Made by a program: the position numbers and the translations under genes. The notes beneath the pieces were generated by a model. That model was given only the letters and a program-made list of their open reading frames with translations. It had not been told where the DNA came from and made no database searches. Source: Astragalus membranaceus (taxonomy: Eukaryota; Streptophyta; Magnoliopsida; Fabales; Fabaceae). From it: a stretch of 64,000 nt of DNA. Location: NCBI GenBank assembly GCA_039519185.1, contig CM076854.1:152295402-152359401 (forward strand). The letters run 5' to 3'. This document shows, in pieces, positions 47,306 through 58,011 of the stretch. Numbering within the stretch: position 1 is the stretch's first letter; every line of letters starts with the position of its first letter.

Positions 47306-48548
47306 ATGGATAGAAAGTGGATGTCTGCCAATCGCCTGTCCAAGGAATATGCCACTGGAGTGGATTTTTGTGAACTGTGCTGTTGAACGTTTAGGGACTT
47401 CTAGTAATATCAAATATCCTTGTTTAAGTTGTTATGTAAAATCAGTTAATGCAGAGGAGTTGGCAGGACATTTAAAGGGTTACAGAATTGATCAAAGTTA
47501 CACTTATTGGACAATGCATGGTGAGGAAAGAGGTGAATCTTCAAATATGGGTAATAGTACTGAGAGATGTGCGCCGGTTGACACCGAAAGACCTACATTT
47601 GATGGGGACGAATTTGAAGAGATGGCAAAGGCTGTTGAAGACGATCTTAATGACTGTCCTCAAATATTTGAGAAGTTGATAACGGATGCGGAGACACCGT
47701 TGTATTCAGGTTGTACTGAATTCACAAAATTATTGGCTGTGATAAAGTTGTATAACTTGAAAACTTGCCACGGATGGACGGATAAGAGCTTTATGGAATT
47801 ACTCGCACTATTGAAAGAAATGTTGTCGAAGGATAATGTGCTCCCTTCTCGGACGTATGATGCAAAACAAATGTTAGTGTCCATTGGCTTGAACTATGAG
47901 AAGATACACGCTTGTCCCAATTATTGCATTTTATTTCGGAATGAACATGCATTGTTAAAGTCGTGTCCTAAATGTAATGCATCGCGATATAAAAAGAAAG
48001 AATCTGCTCCAGAAAAGGTGTTGTGGTATTTTCCCATAATTCCTCGATATAGGCACATGTACCGTAGTTCAGAAGATGCAAAACACTTGACATGGCATGA
48101 GGATGAAAGGATTAAAGATGGCATGCTACGACACCCGGCGGATTCTCTGCAATGGAAAAAATTTGATAATATTGATTATCCTAATTTCGGGTTGGATCCA
48201 AGAAACCTACGACTTGCATTGTCTGCTGATGGATTTAACCCGCACAGTGGTATTCAGAGTAGCTCCCACAGTACATGGCCCGTGATTTTGGCGATCTATA
48301 ACTTACCTCCATGGCTTTGCATGAAACGCAAATATATGATGTTGTCTTCGTTAAATTTTGGGCCCAAGCAACCAGGAAATGATATTGATGTATACTTGGC
48401 TCCTTTAATTGAAGACTTGAAGTTAATGTGGGAGACTGGAGCAGAGGTGTATGATGGGTTTAGAGAAGAAAGTTTCACTCTAAGGGATATGATTTTTGGC
48501 ACAATTAATGACTTTCCAGCATACGGCAATCTATCTGGGTACAATTAG
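47306..48548 (+). pseudogene. CACTA transposase TNP2, truncated and frameshifted
   Basis: The natural start MDRKWMSANRLSKEY is at ATG 47306, but one extra T in the run 47365..47369 shifts the frame. The continuing frame then encodes the rest of the Transpos_assoc domain (CLSCYVKSVNAEELAGHL, then GYRIDQSYTYW) and the Transposase_21 core (CPKCNASRYK, YFPIIPRYRHMYRS, LRLALSADGFNPHS). It ends abruptly at GNLSGYN, where TNP2 proteins normally continue past GNLSGY with several hundred more residues including a CXXC region. A duplicated 108-bp piece follows. The protein would bind and cut CACTA ends if whole; here it cannot. Confidence 0.88.
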
Positions 48549-48676
48549 AGAGGGTGTTGTTTATGTTAGAAAGGATTATAGTGATGGAATTACGATTCGT
48601 CAAAAACAAAGTACCAATATGCATCACATCAATCATATTTTTTTGGCACAATTAGAGAGGATGTTGTGTATGTTAG
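48541..48676 (+). repeat. 108-bp partial tandem duplication at the TNP2 deletion joint
   Basis: ACAATTAGAGAGG starts at 48541 and again at 48649, with matching sequence beyond. The second copy is interrupted after GTTAG at 48676 by the solo LTR and resumes at 62290 (ATAGTGATGGAATTACGATT occurs in both). Confidence 0.8.
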
Positions 48677-48999
48677 TGTTGTGTAAAAATAATTTGTGCA
48701 AGTATACACAGTCCAACAAGTAGTATAATGATAAATAGAGATCGTTCCCTCGAGGATTGGCGTTAAAAAAGTGTTTAATGTGGCTAGTAAATCAGTGAGG
48801 TAAAATAATAGTAACACAAGGTTTTGAAAACATTTTAAATAACAAATTAAGTGAAAGGGTGTGAAAATCAAATTTTAGAGTGAGTTGGAATGTGTTCACT
48901 ATGCAAATCCCTATTAGTGCATTAATGCTGCATCTGATGCTGCAGCAATAGATGTTGTCGCAATAGTTGCCGTTTTGTCAAACACTTACACTAGGGTTT

Positions 49000-50479
49000 T
49001 GTTGTGCGAAAAGGTGATGTGCAAGTATACACAATCGCAACAAGTAATATAATGATAAGTAAAGTTCGTTCCCACAGGGATTAGAATTAATCTAATAAGT
49101 TTAAGTGATTAGAACCTTAGTGAAAAGAATTAAGTGACAAGTAAATGTGAAGAGTTGTAAACATTATAAGTTGTGAATAAACAGTATTAAGTTTGCAGTA
49201 ATTAAAAGTGAGTTGGATAGCTCAATAGTTATGTAAGTCCCCAAGAGTAATGTTCAGATAATATTAGACGATGTAGCGTTAAGCGCTGTAGCGCTTCAGA
49301 ATCCTTAGACGCTGTAGCGCCTTGGTGGCGTGCCTTTCAGTCACTTTCGTCAGGGCTATGTTACAAGACTCCTATGTCTAGGCTCTAAATAAGTTTTACC
49401 CCTGTATATTAAGCTCCTACAACATTTGCCTTATGAACTACTACTCCCCTATGTCTAGAGTTAAGTAGTGCTTCCTTTAAATGTCTTTAAAGGGTTTTCA
49501 TTCATATTATTCCTTGAGTTCTCTTTGTGAACCATGTCTGTACCCACAAAGTTACCTTGTTCTAGTTGATCATTCCCAAACCAAGATTGAAAGTATTATG
49601 ACACAAGGAATAAAACACAAACATCATAATATTATACAAAAGTTACTCAAGGTTCATTACATAGCAAGAACAATCCAACTACGACAAAGTTAGCTCATCA
49701 CAAGTTCCATCATCATAATACAACTTGAGAGCATGTATTACCGTATGAAGACAAGAGAAGAATGGTTGCAAAAGATGCACTCCAATGATCCCAAGTAGCA
49801 TACAAGAGATGAAGTTGAGGCGTGAGCAAAACCTTGAATGAGAACTTAGAAAACTATGTTAAAAAAATAAAAGCTTCAAAAGTATGTGTATCAATGGAGA
49901 ATAGCTACTACGTATGTATGTAGTTCTTCTTCCAAGTTCTTTTTTTTTTACACTTGTCTACGTACATTGCCTATTGGTGAAGCAATCTTAATTAATCTAA
50001 TTAATATCTAAGTCTTAATAATAAAATAATATTACATGATGATTATTAGACTTAGATATTATCCTTAAAGTACTTTTACAAAAAGTGGTAATGATGGAAT
50101 ACAACAACTATCACATGGGTTCCATTTAGGAGGCGCCAAGTGTAATTTAGCATCCACTTGAAAGTCAACAATTCCAGCTGAAAGGAAGAGATAAGAGTGG
50201 TGACTCATCATGTCCTCAAGTGGCCACACAAATATCTCAATGGTCAGCCGTCATATAACGCTGTAGCGTTTCCTTGATAGCACACGCTGCAGCGCTAAAG
50301 CAAAACATCAAACATATTCACAAAGGCATTGACTATGCCCAACTTTTAAGGAATTGACTTATAACCTATATTTATCCTAGTATTCATATATTCACATATT
50401 TAAGCACTAAAATTACTTGAGAAATAAGCTTAACTTAAGTATTAGGAGCATAAATAACCTATATAAAATAAGGTTATCA
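49000..50479 (-). repeat. 3' LTR of the Athila-type element (1480 bp)
   Basis: TG...CA ends. Contains four exact CGCTRYAGCG dyads (49284, 49310, 50259, 50285) and one with a mismatch (49269). Confidence 0.95.
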
Positions 50480-50490
50480 CACCCCCAAAC
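50480..50490 (-). other. Polypurine tract of the Athila-type element
   Basis: GTTTGGGGGTG on the minus strand, directly adjoining the 3' LTR. Confidence 0.7.
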
Positions 50491-51628
50491 TTAAACCATT
50501 GCTTGTCCCCAAGTAATGACACTTGAACAAGATAAAGTTCTTATATAACTAGCTGCAGCTTTTAAATTAAACAGGATTTATTCAAAAGCTAAATCTTATC
50601 ATTTTCACACACCATAGTGGTCCACAATTCAAATAGAATCATTACTGCTCATTTGTGAGTGTGTGATATCAAAGCTCAACTTAGTTCCTAGCTAATTTCA
50701 GAATTTCTCTAAGGTTTGGGAAGAATGGATTTCTTTTGGGTTAGGCAAAGAATGTTTTCAAAAAGAAGAGTGGAATATCAATTTCACACAAGATTTGAGG
50801 GGCTTCAAAGCACAGCAAAGGGCTTTAATTAGGCATTTTTCAGATTATTGGTCAGTGCATAAACTTTTGGTCTAGTGATCAAACGCTGTAGCGCTTCAAA
50901 GTCCGTAGACGCTGTAGCGCTAGATTTTTATGATTAAAACTAGATGCTATCTTCATTACTGAGCTCCTTATTTGCATTTTCTTTTTATGCTTTTTGGAAC
51001 AGCTCAGCAATTTATTTAAGATATTTTGCAACTTTTTTCAAGACCACATTCATTTTTATTTTTCATTTTGCAAAGACCAATTTATCATCTTTTAATCCTA
51101 GCCTTAACATAACCGATGCACCCCCAAACTTAGCTTTTAAAACAACTCTAAATTTTTAATGAAAACTTGACTAACCCTTTGGTTATCCAAAACTTGACTT
51201 CATCCTTAGATTACTCCTAGCTAACTAGGTTCTTTACTAAGCTTGGATTTTGTGTAAAAGCAGCAATAACATCATTTCATTGTTTACACAATGCTGCCTT
51301 ACTCAAAAATTCTTATTTATATTTGGCTATATGAATCAGCTTTTGCTTACTAAGAAATTTAAAACATGCAACTAATCATACTTCCCATTCAAGCATACAA
51401 AATATAAAACATGCAACACATGCAAAATATGGCATAATTATACTAAATATTTAAAAACATCATTGTACTTAATTTAAAAACACTGTTAACCATAAGGTCC
51501 TCCCCCAGAAATTAAATTCAGCAGTGTCCTCACTGCTTGTTTGAGAAGAAAGGGAAATGTCTTAACATAACAACAAAATAAAGTACAAAGTACATAACTG
51601 GCATAAGAAGCTAACAATTCTTGCCTTA
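50480..51628 (-). other. 3' untranslated region of the Athila-type element
   Basis: Non-coding stretch between the third ORF and the 3' LTR, usual for Athila elements. It holds a dyad pair at 50884 and 50910 within a copy of the 45-bp module. Confidence 0.7.
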
Positions 51629-53551
51629 TTAGGCCTTCTTGAGCCTCTTACTGGCTCTTGAAGGTGCTGGGGCTCCTTTTGTTGCCTTCTTCTTCTTTGG
51701 CTGAGGTGGAGCAGGGCTTTCAGCCGCTACAGCGGTTGGTGGCGCTGCAGTGCTTGCTTCCTGAACTGCTGCCGCTGCAGCGTCTGATTCCTGCACTTCC
51801 ACTTCCTCTTCTGATTGCTCTTGCTCCTCTTCTTCTTCCTGCTCTTCCAGCACTGGCTCTTTTTCATCTTGCATATTTACCAGCTCCTCAGCAGCCTCTT
51901 TTTCAGATTCCTCTTCTGTGAGATGCACCTCAGGCAATGGGTCACTAGGTACTGCAGACATAGTTGCTGCAGCACCTACTGACTGAATACCTTCTTCCGG
52001 GTACTCAGCCAGTTTGACACCTGCGGCTCTTCTAGGCTTTATGTATGACTGGTAAATTTTCTTGAGTTGCTCAGTGGGTTTTTCTTTTGGTGCTGGTTGT
52101 TTTGGTTCGGGCTTCTTTGGTGCTACTTGCTTGGCAGGTGTTTTCTTAGGTGTTGGTTTGGTTGTTTCAGGGATGGAGGTAGGGGTTGATGGTGGATTGG
52201 TTGTTTTGGCAGTGGGGGTTGGTTTGGAAGGTGTGGTTTTTGGTTTCTTTGGGCTTGGGGTTGGATCACATTGTATTTCTTCAGCTTGCTCCTCCTCCTC
52301 ACTCTCAGTTTCTTCTTCAGACTCACTTTCCTCTCCTGATGATTCTTCATCATCTTGCTTTTCCATCTCTTTCATAACTGCAATTGTTTCTTCTTCATCT
52401 TCCTCACTGATGTTCTCAATGTCATCAGAATCCAGGCTTTCCTCCTCTACTACAGCTTTTTGCACTTTCTTGGCTGGGCTAGGCTTTGTTTTCTTTGATG
52501 GACTAGCCACAACCTTTTTCTTTTCTGCCTTAACTCCCTTTTTCTCTTGCTTTTTACTTGGCTCTTCTTCCAGCAGCCAATCAGGGAATTGAGGAGGGGG
52601 AATTGATGTTTTTCCTTTGGAAATTTGAGCATACAATGCTTTTTCCCAGTCAAATTTTTCTTTCACAAATTTGCAGAGGACCTGTTGCTTCAGCTCTAAG
52701 CGCTGTAGCGCTTGAGAATCAGAAGACGCTGTAGCGGCAGGTTTCTGCTTAACTTTGAAAATGCAAGGAAATGCCCCAAGAGGGGATCTTCTTTCTTCTT
52801 TCATTTCTACTTCTACATCAGCCTCCAGACATAACTCAGAAATTAAACAAGGAAAATATAAGTTACCTCCCTTTTTAACTCTGCACTTCTCTATTTCTCT
52901 GGCTATCAATCTGCCCACGTCTATCTTTTCTCCTGCCATTATAGCATCAATGACAATGAGTCTTTCTTTCTCCACAAATGTTGTGTGAGATGTAGGCAGG
53001 AGGGAGTGTTTGATAAAACTACACCACAGATTTGCTTCTTCACGTAGATAGGCTTTTTTAATTTTGTATTCAGCTCCAAATTTGTCCCAAGTTGATCCTT
53101 CCACACAAATCCTTCTTCGAACAGCTTCCATTTCCTCATCTCCCCAGTTCAGCACTTTAGTTTCCAGCGCTTTTCCATGATAACCCAAATGGAAGATATC
53201 ATTGATTGTTCTGGAGTTGAAGTTTACAGTTTCTCCTCTTACCAGTGAATGGGTTTGAGGCTTTCCCTCCTTAGGTTCTTCAATGCCAGAATAGAACTCT
53301 CGTACCAAAGATGTCATGTAATCTTTGCGATGCTTGATGAAGCTCTCCCATCCCAGTGATGTGACAGCGGTTGAAAACGCATCAGGAGCATTTTCTGTCT
53401 TGAATCCTCTTTCAGCTATGAAATCCATCTTCCAGAACCTTTGAGGATCTTGAGTTGCCTTAGGCATGGTGTTTTTCGTAGGATTTGAGGGTTCTGGTTT
53501 CTTAGTAGCTCCTTTACCAGATCGTTTGAGTGCGGCTTGCTTTTTGGTCAT
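51629..53551 (-). CDS. Third ORF of the Athila-type element, env-like position
   Basis: 640 aa from ATG 53549..53551, uninterrupted. Residues about 35 to 270 form the folded part (FIAERGFKTENAPDAFSTAV, SLVREFYSGIEEP, LVRGETVNFNSRTINDIFHL, LREEANLWCSFIKHSLLP), resembling the putative plant transposon protein domain found in many Athila-related ORFs. The second half is low complexity, with Lys-rich blocks, long Glu/Asp runs, Pro/Thr/Lys repeats and a basic end RASKRLKKA. No signal peptide or clear membrane helix is visible, so I do not call it an envelope. Four exact dyads fall in it, two in the linker near residue 275 to 290 and two in an Ala-rich tail. Being intact while gag is broken is notable. 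Function unknown. Confidence 0.85.
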   Translation of the reverse strand: MTKKQAALKRSGKGATKKPEPSNPTKNTMPKATQDPQRFWKMDFIAERGFKTENAPDAFSTAVTSLGWESFIKHRKDYMTSLVREFYSGIEEPKEGKPQTHSLVRGETVNFNSRTINDIFHLGYHGKALETKVLNWGDEEMEAVRRRICVEGSTWDKFGAEYKIKKAYLREEANLWCSFIKHSLLPTSHTTFVEKERLIVIDAIMAGEKIDVGRLIAREIEKCRVKKGGNLYFPCLISELCLEADVEVEMKEERRSPLGAFPCIFKVKQKPAATASSDSQALQRLELKQQVLCKFVKEKFDWEKALYAQISKGKTSIPPPQFPDWLLEEEPSKKQEKKGVKAEKKKVVASPSKKTKPSPAKKVQKAVVEEESLDSDDIENISEEDEEETIAVMKEMEKQDDEESSGEESESEEETESEEEEQAEEIQCDPTPSPKKPKTTPSKPTPTAKTTNPPSTPTSIPETTKPTPKKTPAKQVAPKKPEPKQPAPKEKPTEQLKKIYQSYIKPRRAAGVKLAEYPEEGIQSVGAAATMSAVPSDPLPEVHLTEEESEKEAAEELVNMQDEKEPVLEEQEEEEEQEQSEEEVEVQESDAAAAAVQEASTAAPPTAVAAESPAPPQPKKKKATKGAPAPSRASKRLKKA

Positions 53552-53911
53552 GGTTGGTTAAGAGTTTTGCGTATTTGTTTTTGGGCGCTTTGGGAAATGT
53601 TGGTGTGTGTTGGGACGAAGGAAGAAGAAGGAGCGGAAGTTATGAGTGGTGAGTGTAACGGTTGCGAGCAGTTTTTGAGATTAAAGAAAGAGAAAGAGAA
53701 AAGAAAATGGTGGCGTGGGGAGTTGTTGATATTAAAGTTACGGTTTTGTGAGTGAAGTGGGAGAGAGAAGATGAAACTGTTGATTTGACAATGGCAGGTG
53801 AGTAGGTGCACGTGCTTGTCAGGATAAGGATGGGGGTGCAGTGCCAGCTCATCCTGAGCAGGATCTTTTTATTTTTTTGTTTGACCTCACCCAGCCCTGA
53901 TTTAGAACAAG

Positions 53912-53948
53912 CGCTATAGCGTTGTTGTTACAAGTAACCGCTACAGCG
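53912..53948. repeat. Dyad pair upstream of the third ORF
   Basis: CGCTATAGCG at 53912 and CGCTACAGCG at 53939, start-to-start 27 bp, in the untranslated gap between pol and the third ORF. Confidence 0.85.
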
Positions 53949-54060
53949 TTTATCCTAATTTCCTGCATAGAAAATAAACATAACAATTTTGTTAGAATTC
54001 TTGGGGTGCCTCCCAAGAGCGCTTGCTTTTAAAGTCTGCAGCCAGACTTTCTCTTTCAAA

Positions 54061-57000
54061 TTAGAGATCTTTAAGTTCAATTGTGGTTTTGTCCCTTACC
54101 ACATTTTCACCAAAATATTGTTTAACCCTTTGGCCATTCACTTTGAAGGTGGTATTGGTTGTTACATCATAGAGGTCCACAGCCCCATGGCTATATATTT
54201 TCATCAATTGAAAAGGGCCTGACCACCTAGATTTTAACTTTCCAGGAAACAATCTTAACCTGGAGTTGTAAAGCAATACCTGTCCTCCTTCTGTGAGATC
54301 TCTTTTTATCAATTTTTGATCATGCCATACCTTGGTTTTCTCTTTATAGATTGCTGCATTCTCATAGGCAAAATGCCTAAGTTCTTCCAATTCATTCAAT
54401 TGCAGCAATCTAGCATCTCCTGCTTTCTTGTAGTCAAAATTGAGTTTTTTTAGAGCCCAATGGGCCTTGTGTTGAAGTTCAATTGGTAGGTGACAGGACT
54501 TCCCATAAACCAATCTATAGGGGGACATCCCTAAAGGTGTTTTATAAGCTGTTCTGTAGGCCCATAAAGCATCATCTAGATGTATTGACCATTCTTTCCT
54601 TGAAGGCCCTACCATTTTTTCCAACATCCTTTTTATTTCTCTATTTGACAATTCAGTTTGACCGCTAGTTTGTGGATGATAAGCAGTTGCTATTTTATGT
54701 TTGACTCCATATTTAGCCAATAGGGTCTCAATTAGTTTATTACAAAAATGAGATCCCTCATCACTTATGATGGCTCTAGGAGTTCCAAAACGAGTGAAAA
54801 TGTTTTTCAATAAAAATTTGCTCACAGACCTTGCATCATTGTTGGGTAAAGCAACAGCTTCCACCCATTTTGAAACATAGTCTACTGCTACTAAAATGTA
54901 TAGGTTTCCACGAGAAGGGGGAAAAGGTCCCATGAAATCCATTCCCCAAACATCAAAGAGTTCAACCTCTAGAATGTTTGTTAAAGGCATTTCATGTTTG
55001 TTTGAAATATTCCCTGTTCTTTGGCACCTATTACATTTTTTAACAAAGTCTTGAGCATCTTTGAAAAGTGAAGGCCAAAAGTAGCCAGATTGCAATACCT
55101 TTGCAGCAGTTCTAACACCACCAACATGCCCACCACATGGTGCAGAATGGCAGTGCTGTAGCACTTGAATTTGTTCTTCCTCTGTTAGGCATCTCCTCAT
55201 TAACTGGTCTTGACACTTCTTGTATAGAAAAGGTTCATCCCAATAATATTGTTTCATTGTGTGGAAGAACCTTCTTCTTTGCTGATAAGTCATCTCAGCA
55301 GGTACCACCTTGCTAACCAGAAAGTTTACTATGTCAGCATACCAAGGTGTTGCTGGTTCAGCCGCTACAGCGTCAAGTGTTGTTACATTGACCGCTACAG
55401 CGGTTGTTGAGTCATCAGTCATTGCCAACAGCTGTTCATCTGGAAAGTATTCCTTGATCTCCCCACCTGCTGTACCTGCAATGTCTCTTTCTAATCTAGA
55501 AAGATGATCAGCAACTTGGTTCTCCACTCCCTTTTTGTCCCTTATTTCTAAATCAAATTCTTGGAGTAGGAGAACCCACCTAATTAGCCTAGGCTTTGCA
55601 TCTTTTTTTGTTATCAAGTATTTAATGGCTGAATGGTCTGTGAAGACTATTACCTTGGTGCCAACTAAATATGATCTAAACTTATCAAATGCAAAGACTA
55701 CAGCTAATAGTTCTTTTTCAGTGACTGTGTAATTCAATTGAGCTTCTACAAGTGTCTTGCTAGCATAATATATAGAGTGAAAAATTTTATCATACCTTTG
55801 CCCAAGGACAGCTCCAATGGCAAAGTCACTAGCATCACACATAAGCTCAAAAGGCTTACTCCAGTCAGGAGCTATAATAACTGGTGCTGTTATTAAAGCT
55901 TTTTTTAACTTATCAAAGGCTAATATGCATGGTTCATCAAATATAAATGGGTTATCATGCTGTAACAGTTGGCACAAAGGTTTGGAGATTTTTGAAAAAT
56001 CTTTTATGAATCTCCTATAAAATCCAGCATGCCCCAAAAAGCTTCTAATACCTTTGATGTTTGTTGGGGGAGATAGCTTCTCAATGACCTCTATTTTTGC
56101 CTTGTCCACTTCCAATCCTTTTTTGGATACCTTATGCCCCAAAACTATACCTTCTTGCACCATAAAATGGCATTTCTCCCAGTTCAGCACAAGGTTAGTT
56201 TCTTCACATCTAATCAAGATTTCTTCCAAGTTGGATAAGCATAGATGGAATGTTTCTCCAAACACAGAGAAATCATCCATGAAGACTTCCATGGATCTTT
56301 CAATGTAATCAGAGAAAATTGCCATCATACACCTTTGAAAAGTGGCAGGTGCATTACACAGGCCAAATGGCATCCTTCTAAAAGCAAAGGTGCCATATGG
56401 ACAAGTGAAAGTAGTTTTCTGCTGGTCTTCAGGTAATATTGCAATCTGGTTATAACCTGAATAACCATCAAGAAAGCAATAAAATTCTTTACCTGCTAGC
56501 CTGTCCAGCATCTGGTCAATGAAAGGTAATGGAAAATGATCCTTTCTTGTTGCCTTATTCAACCTCCTGTAATCCATGCATATTCTCCAGCCTGTTATCT
56601 TTCTGGTTGGAAGCAGCTCATTCATTTCATTTGTTATTACTGTTACCCCTCCCTTCTTTGGCACACACTGCACAGGACTAACCCATGCACTGTCAGAAAT
56701 AGGGTATACAATACCTGCATCCAACCACTTGATGATTTCCTTCTTCACCACCTCTTTCATAATTGGATTCAACCTCCTCTGCCCCTCAATGTAATTTTTA
56801 GAGTCTTCTTCTAACACTATTCTGTGCATACAAATGGTTGGACTGATACCTTTTATGTCTGACATTTGCCAACCAATTGCCTTTTTATGCCGCTGTAGCG
56901 TCTGAATCAGATCATGTTCCTGCTTTTCAGAAAGGTCAGCAGCAATTATAACAGGTAAAGTACTATTGTTACCTAGATAAGAATATTTGAGGTGTGAAGG

Positions 57001-58011
57001 CAAATCTTTAAGTTCCAGAGTTGGTGGTTGTTCAGTGGAGGGGAGATCATTTCTTATGTCTGAATTCTCCTGCTCCAAAGATTCATATTTCTTAGCCCAA
57101 ATTTCTTTGGCTGTCTGTTCCTCTTCTCCTGCAGCTTCTGTATCAGACCATGTATCTTTACTGTTGCTCAGTAATTGCCTCAGATGATCTGTGCTTTTCT
57201 GGAAGTGATCTTGAACTACTTTGTCAATAACAGACACAAAGGAGCACTCTCCAATATTGGGATCTGGAAATTTCATAGCATTGAGAATGTTGAACTTGAC
57301 TTCTTGGTCATTGACCCTCATGATCAATTCTCCTCTTTGCACATCTATCAAAGTTCTTCCAGTGGCCAAGAATGGTCTTCCCAATATGATGGGTACCTCT
57401 TTATCTGCATCAAAGTCTAAGATTACAAAATCAACAGGAAATACAAATTTGTCTACCTTTATTAGAACATCTTCTAAGATTCCTTCTGGATATGCAAAAG
57501 TTCTATCAGCAAGCTGCAGTGTTAGTGAGGTAGGTCTGGCAGTTCCCACTCCTAGCTGAGTGTATATGGATTTAGGCATGAGATTTATGCTGGCTCCCAA
57601 ATCACATAGGGCACGGCCAGAGTAAAAATTTCCAATTGAGCATGGTATAGTAAAACTGCCAGGATCCTTTGATTTGGGTGGGAGCTTGTTTTGCATCAAC
57701 ATGCTGCATTCCCCAGTCATTGCCACTGTTTCAAACTCCCCTAGTCTCCTCCTCTTAGTAAGCACATCCTTCATAAACTTTGCATAGTTAGGCATTTGTT
57801 GGAGAGCCTCCACCAAAGGAACATTAATGTGCAATTGTTTAAGGACTTCTATGAATTTGTTGAATTGCTTGTCTTCATGAGCCTTTCGAAGTCTTTGAGG
57901 ATATGGAGGATCTGGGTATGTTGGAATAATTTTGGGTGGTGGTGGTGTTCTTTCAACAACAGGCGCTGTAGCAGTAGGTTCAGGTGCTATAGCGCCTGTT
58001 GTAGGTTCTTT
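54061..58011 (-). CDS. Athila-type Pol: protease, reverse transcriptase, RNase H, integrase
   Basis: One frame open from just after TAA 58012..58014 to 54061 (about 1316 codons); it has no early ATG and is in frame with the gag C-terminal part, so it was made as gag-pol. Counting from LHINVPL (codon 57832..57834): protease ALCDLGASINLMP about 76-87; RT with MDYRRLN about 420-426, FLDGYSGYNQ about 454 and FMDD 518-521; RNase H with LMCDASDFAIGA about 664 and FTDHSAIKYL about 731; integrase HHCC zinc region about 894-937, then catalytic D in MDFMG about 966, D in ISDEGSHF about 1025 and E in QTELSNREIK about 1061. All catalytic residues are present. An Ala-rich linker between RNase H and integrase (about 807-827) is encoded by two dyads. 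Confidence 0.93.
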   Translation of the reverse strand, partial: KEPTTGAIAPEPTATAPVVERTPPPPKIIPTYPDPPYPQRLRKAHEDKQFNKFIEVLKQLHINVPLVEALQQMPNYAKFMKDVLTKRRRLGEFETVAMTGECSMLMQNKLPPKSKDPGSFTIPCSIGNFYSGRALCDLGASINLMPKSIYTQLGVGTARPTSLTLQLADRTFAYPEGILEDVLIKVDKFVFPVDFVILDFDADKEVPIILGRPFLATGRTLIDVQRGELIMRVNDQEVKFNILNAMKFPDPNIGECSFVSVIDKVVQDHFQKSTDHLRQLLSNSKDTWSDTEAAGEEEQTAKEIWAKKYESLEQENSDIRNDLPSTEQPPTLELKDLPSHLKYSYLGNNSTLPVIIAADLSEKQEHDLIQTLQRHKKAIGWQMSDIKGISPTICMHRIVLEEDSKNYIEGQRRLNPIMKEVVKKEIIKWLDAGIVYPISDSAWVSPVQCVPKKGGVTVITNEMNELLPTRKITGWRICMDYRRLNKATRKDHFPLPFIDQMLDRLAGKEFYCFLDGYSGYNQIAILPEDQQKTTFTCPYGTFAFRRMPFGLCNAPATFQRCMMAIFSDYIERSMEVFMDDFSVFGETFHLCLSNLEEILIRCEETNLVLNWEKCHFMVQEGIVLGHKVSKKGLEVDKAKIEVIEKLSPPTNIKGIRSFLGHAGFYRRFIKDFSKISKPLCQLLQHDNPFIFDEPCILAFDKLKKALITAPVIIAPDWSKPFELMCDASDFAIGAVLGQRYDKIFHSIYYASKTLVEAQLNYTVTEKELLAVVFAFDKFRSYLVGTKVIVFTDHSAIKYLITKKDAKPRLIRWVLLLQEFDLEIRDKKGVENQVADHLSRLERDIAGTAGGEIKEYFPDEQLLAMTDDSTTAVAVNVTTLDAVAAEPATPWYADIVNFLVSKVVPAEMTYQQRRRFFHTMKQYYWDEPFLYKKCQDQLMRRCLTEEEQIQVLQHCHSAPCGGHVGGVRTAAKVLQSGYFWPSLFKDAQDFVKKCNRCQRTGNISNKHEMPLTNILEVELFDVWGMDFMGPFPPSRGNLYILVAVDYVSKWVEAVALPNNDARSVSKFLLKNIFTRFGTPRAIISDEGSHFCNKLIETLLAKYGVKHKIATAYHPQTSGQTELSNREIKRMLEKMVGPSRKEWSIHLDDALWAYRTAYKTPLGMSPYRLVYGKSCHLPIELQHKAHWALKKLNFDYKKAGDARLLQLNELEELRHFAYENAAIYKEKTKVWHDQKLIKRDLTEGGQVLLYNSRLRLFPGKLKSRWSGPFQLMKIYSHGAVDLYDVTTNTTFKVNGQRVKQYFGENVVRDKTTIELKDL

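Noticed and set aside
47196..47364. Upstream extension of the TNP2 open frame
   Set aside because: The family start MDRKWMSANRLSKEY is in another frame at 47306, so the longer frame before the T-run shift is spurious.
52062..52592. Open frame of 176 codons on the plus strand, Ser/Gly/Phe-rich
   Set aside because: It is the antisense of the Glu/Lys/Pro-rich half of the Athila third ORF; low-complexity coding DNA leaves the other strand open.
53581..53852. Frames just upstream of the Athila third ORF on the minus strand as an N-terminal extension
   Set aside because: They are in different frames and Ser/His/Phe-rich; the ATG at 53549..53551 gives a clean start MTKKQAALK.
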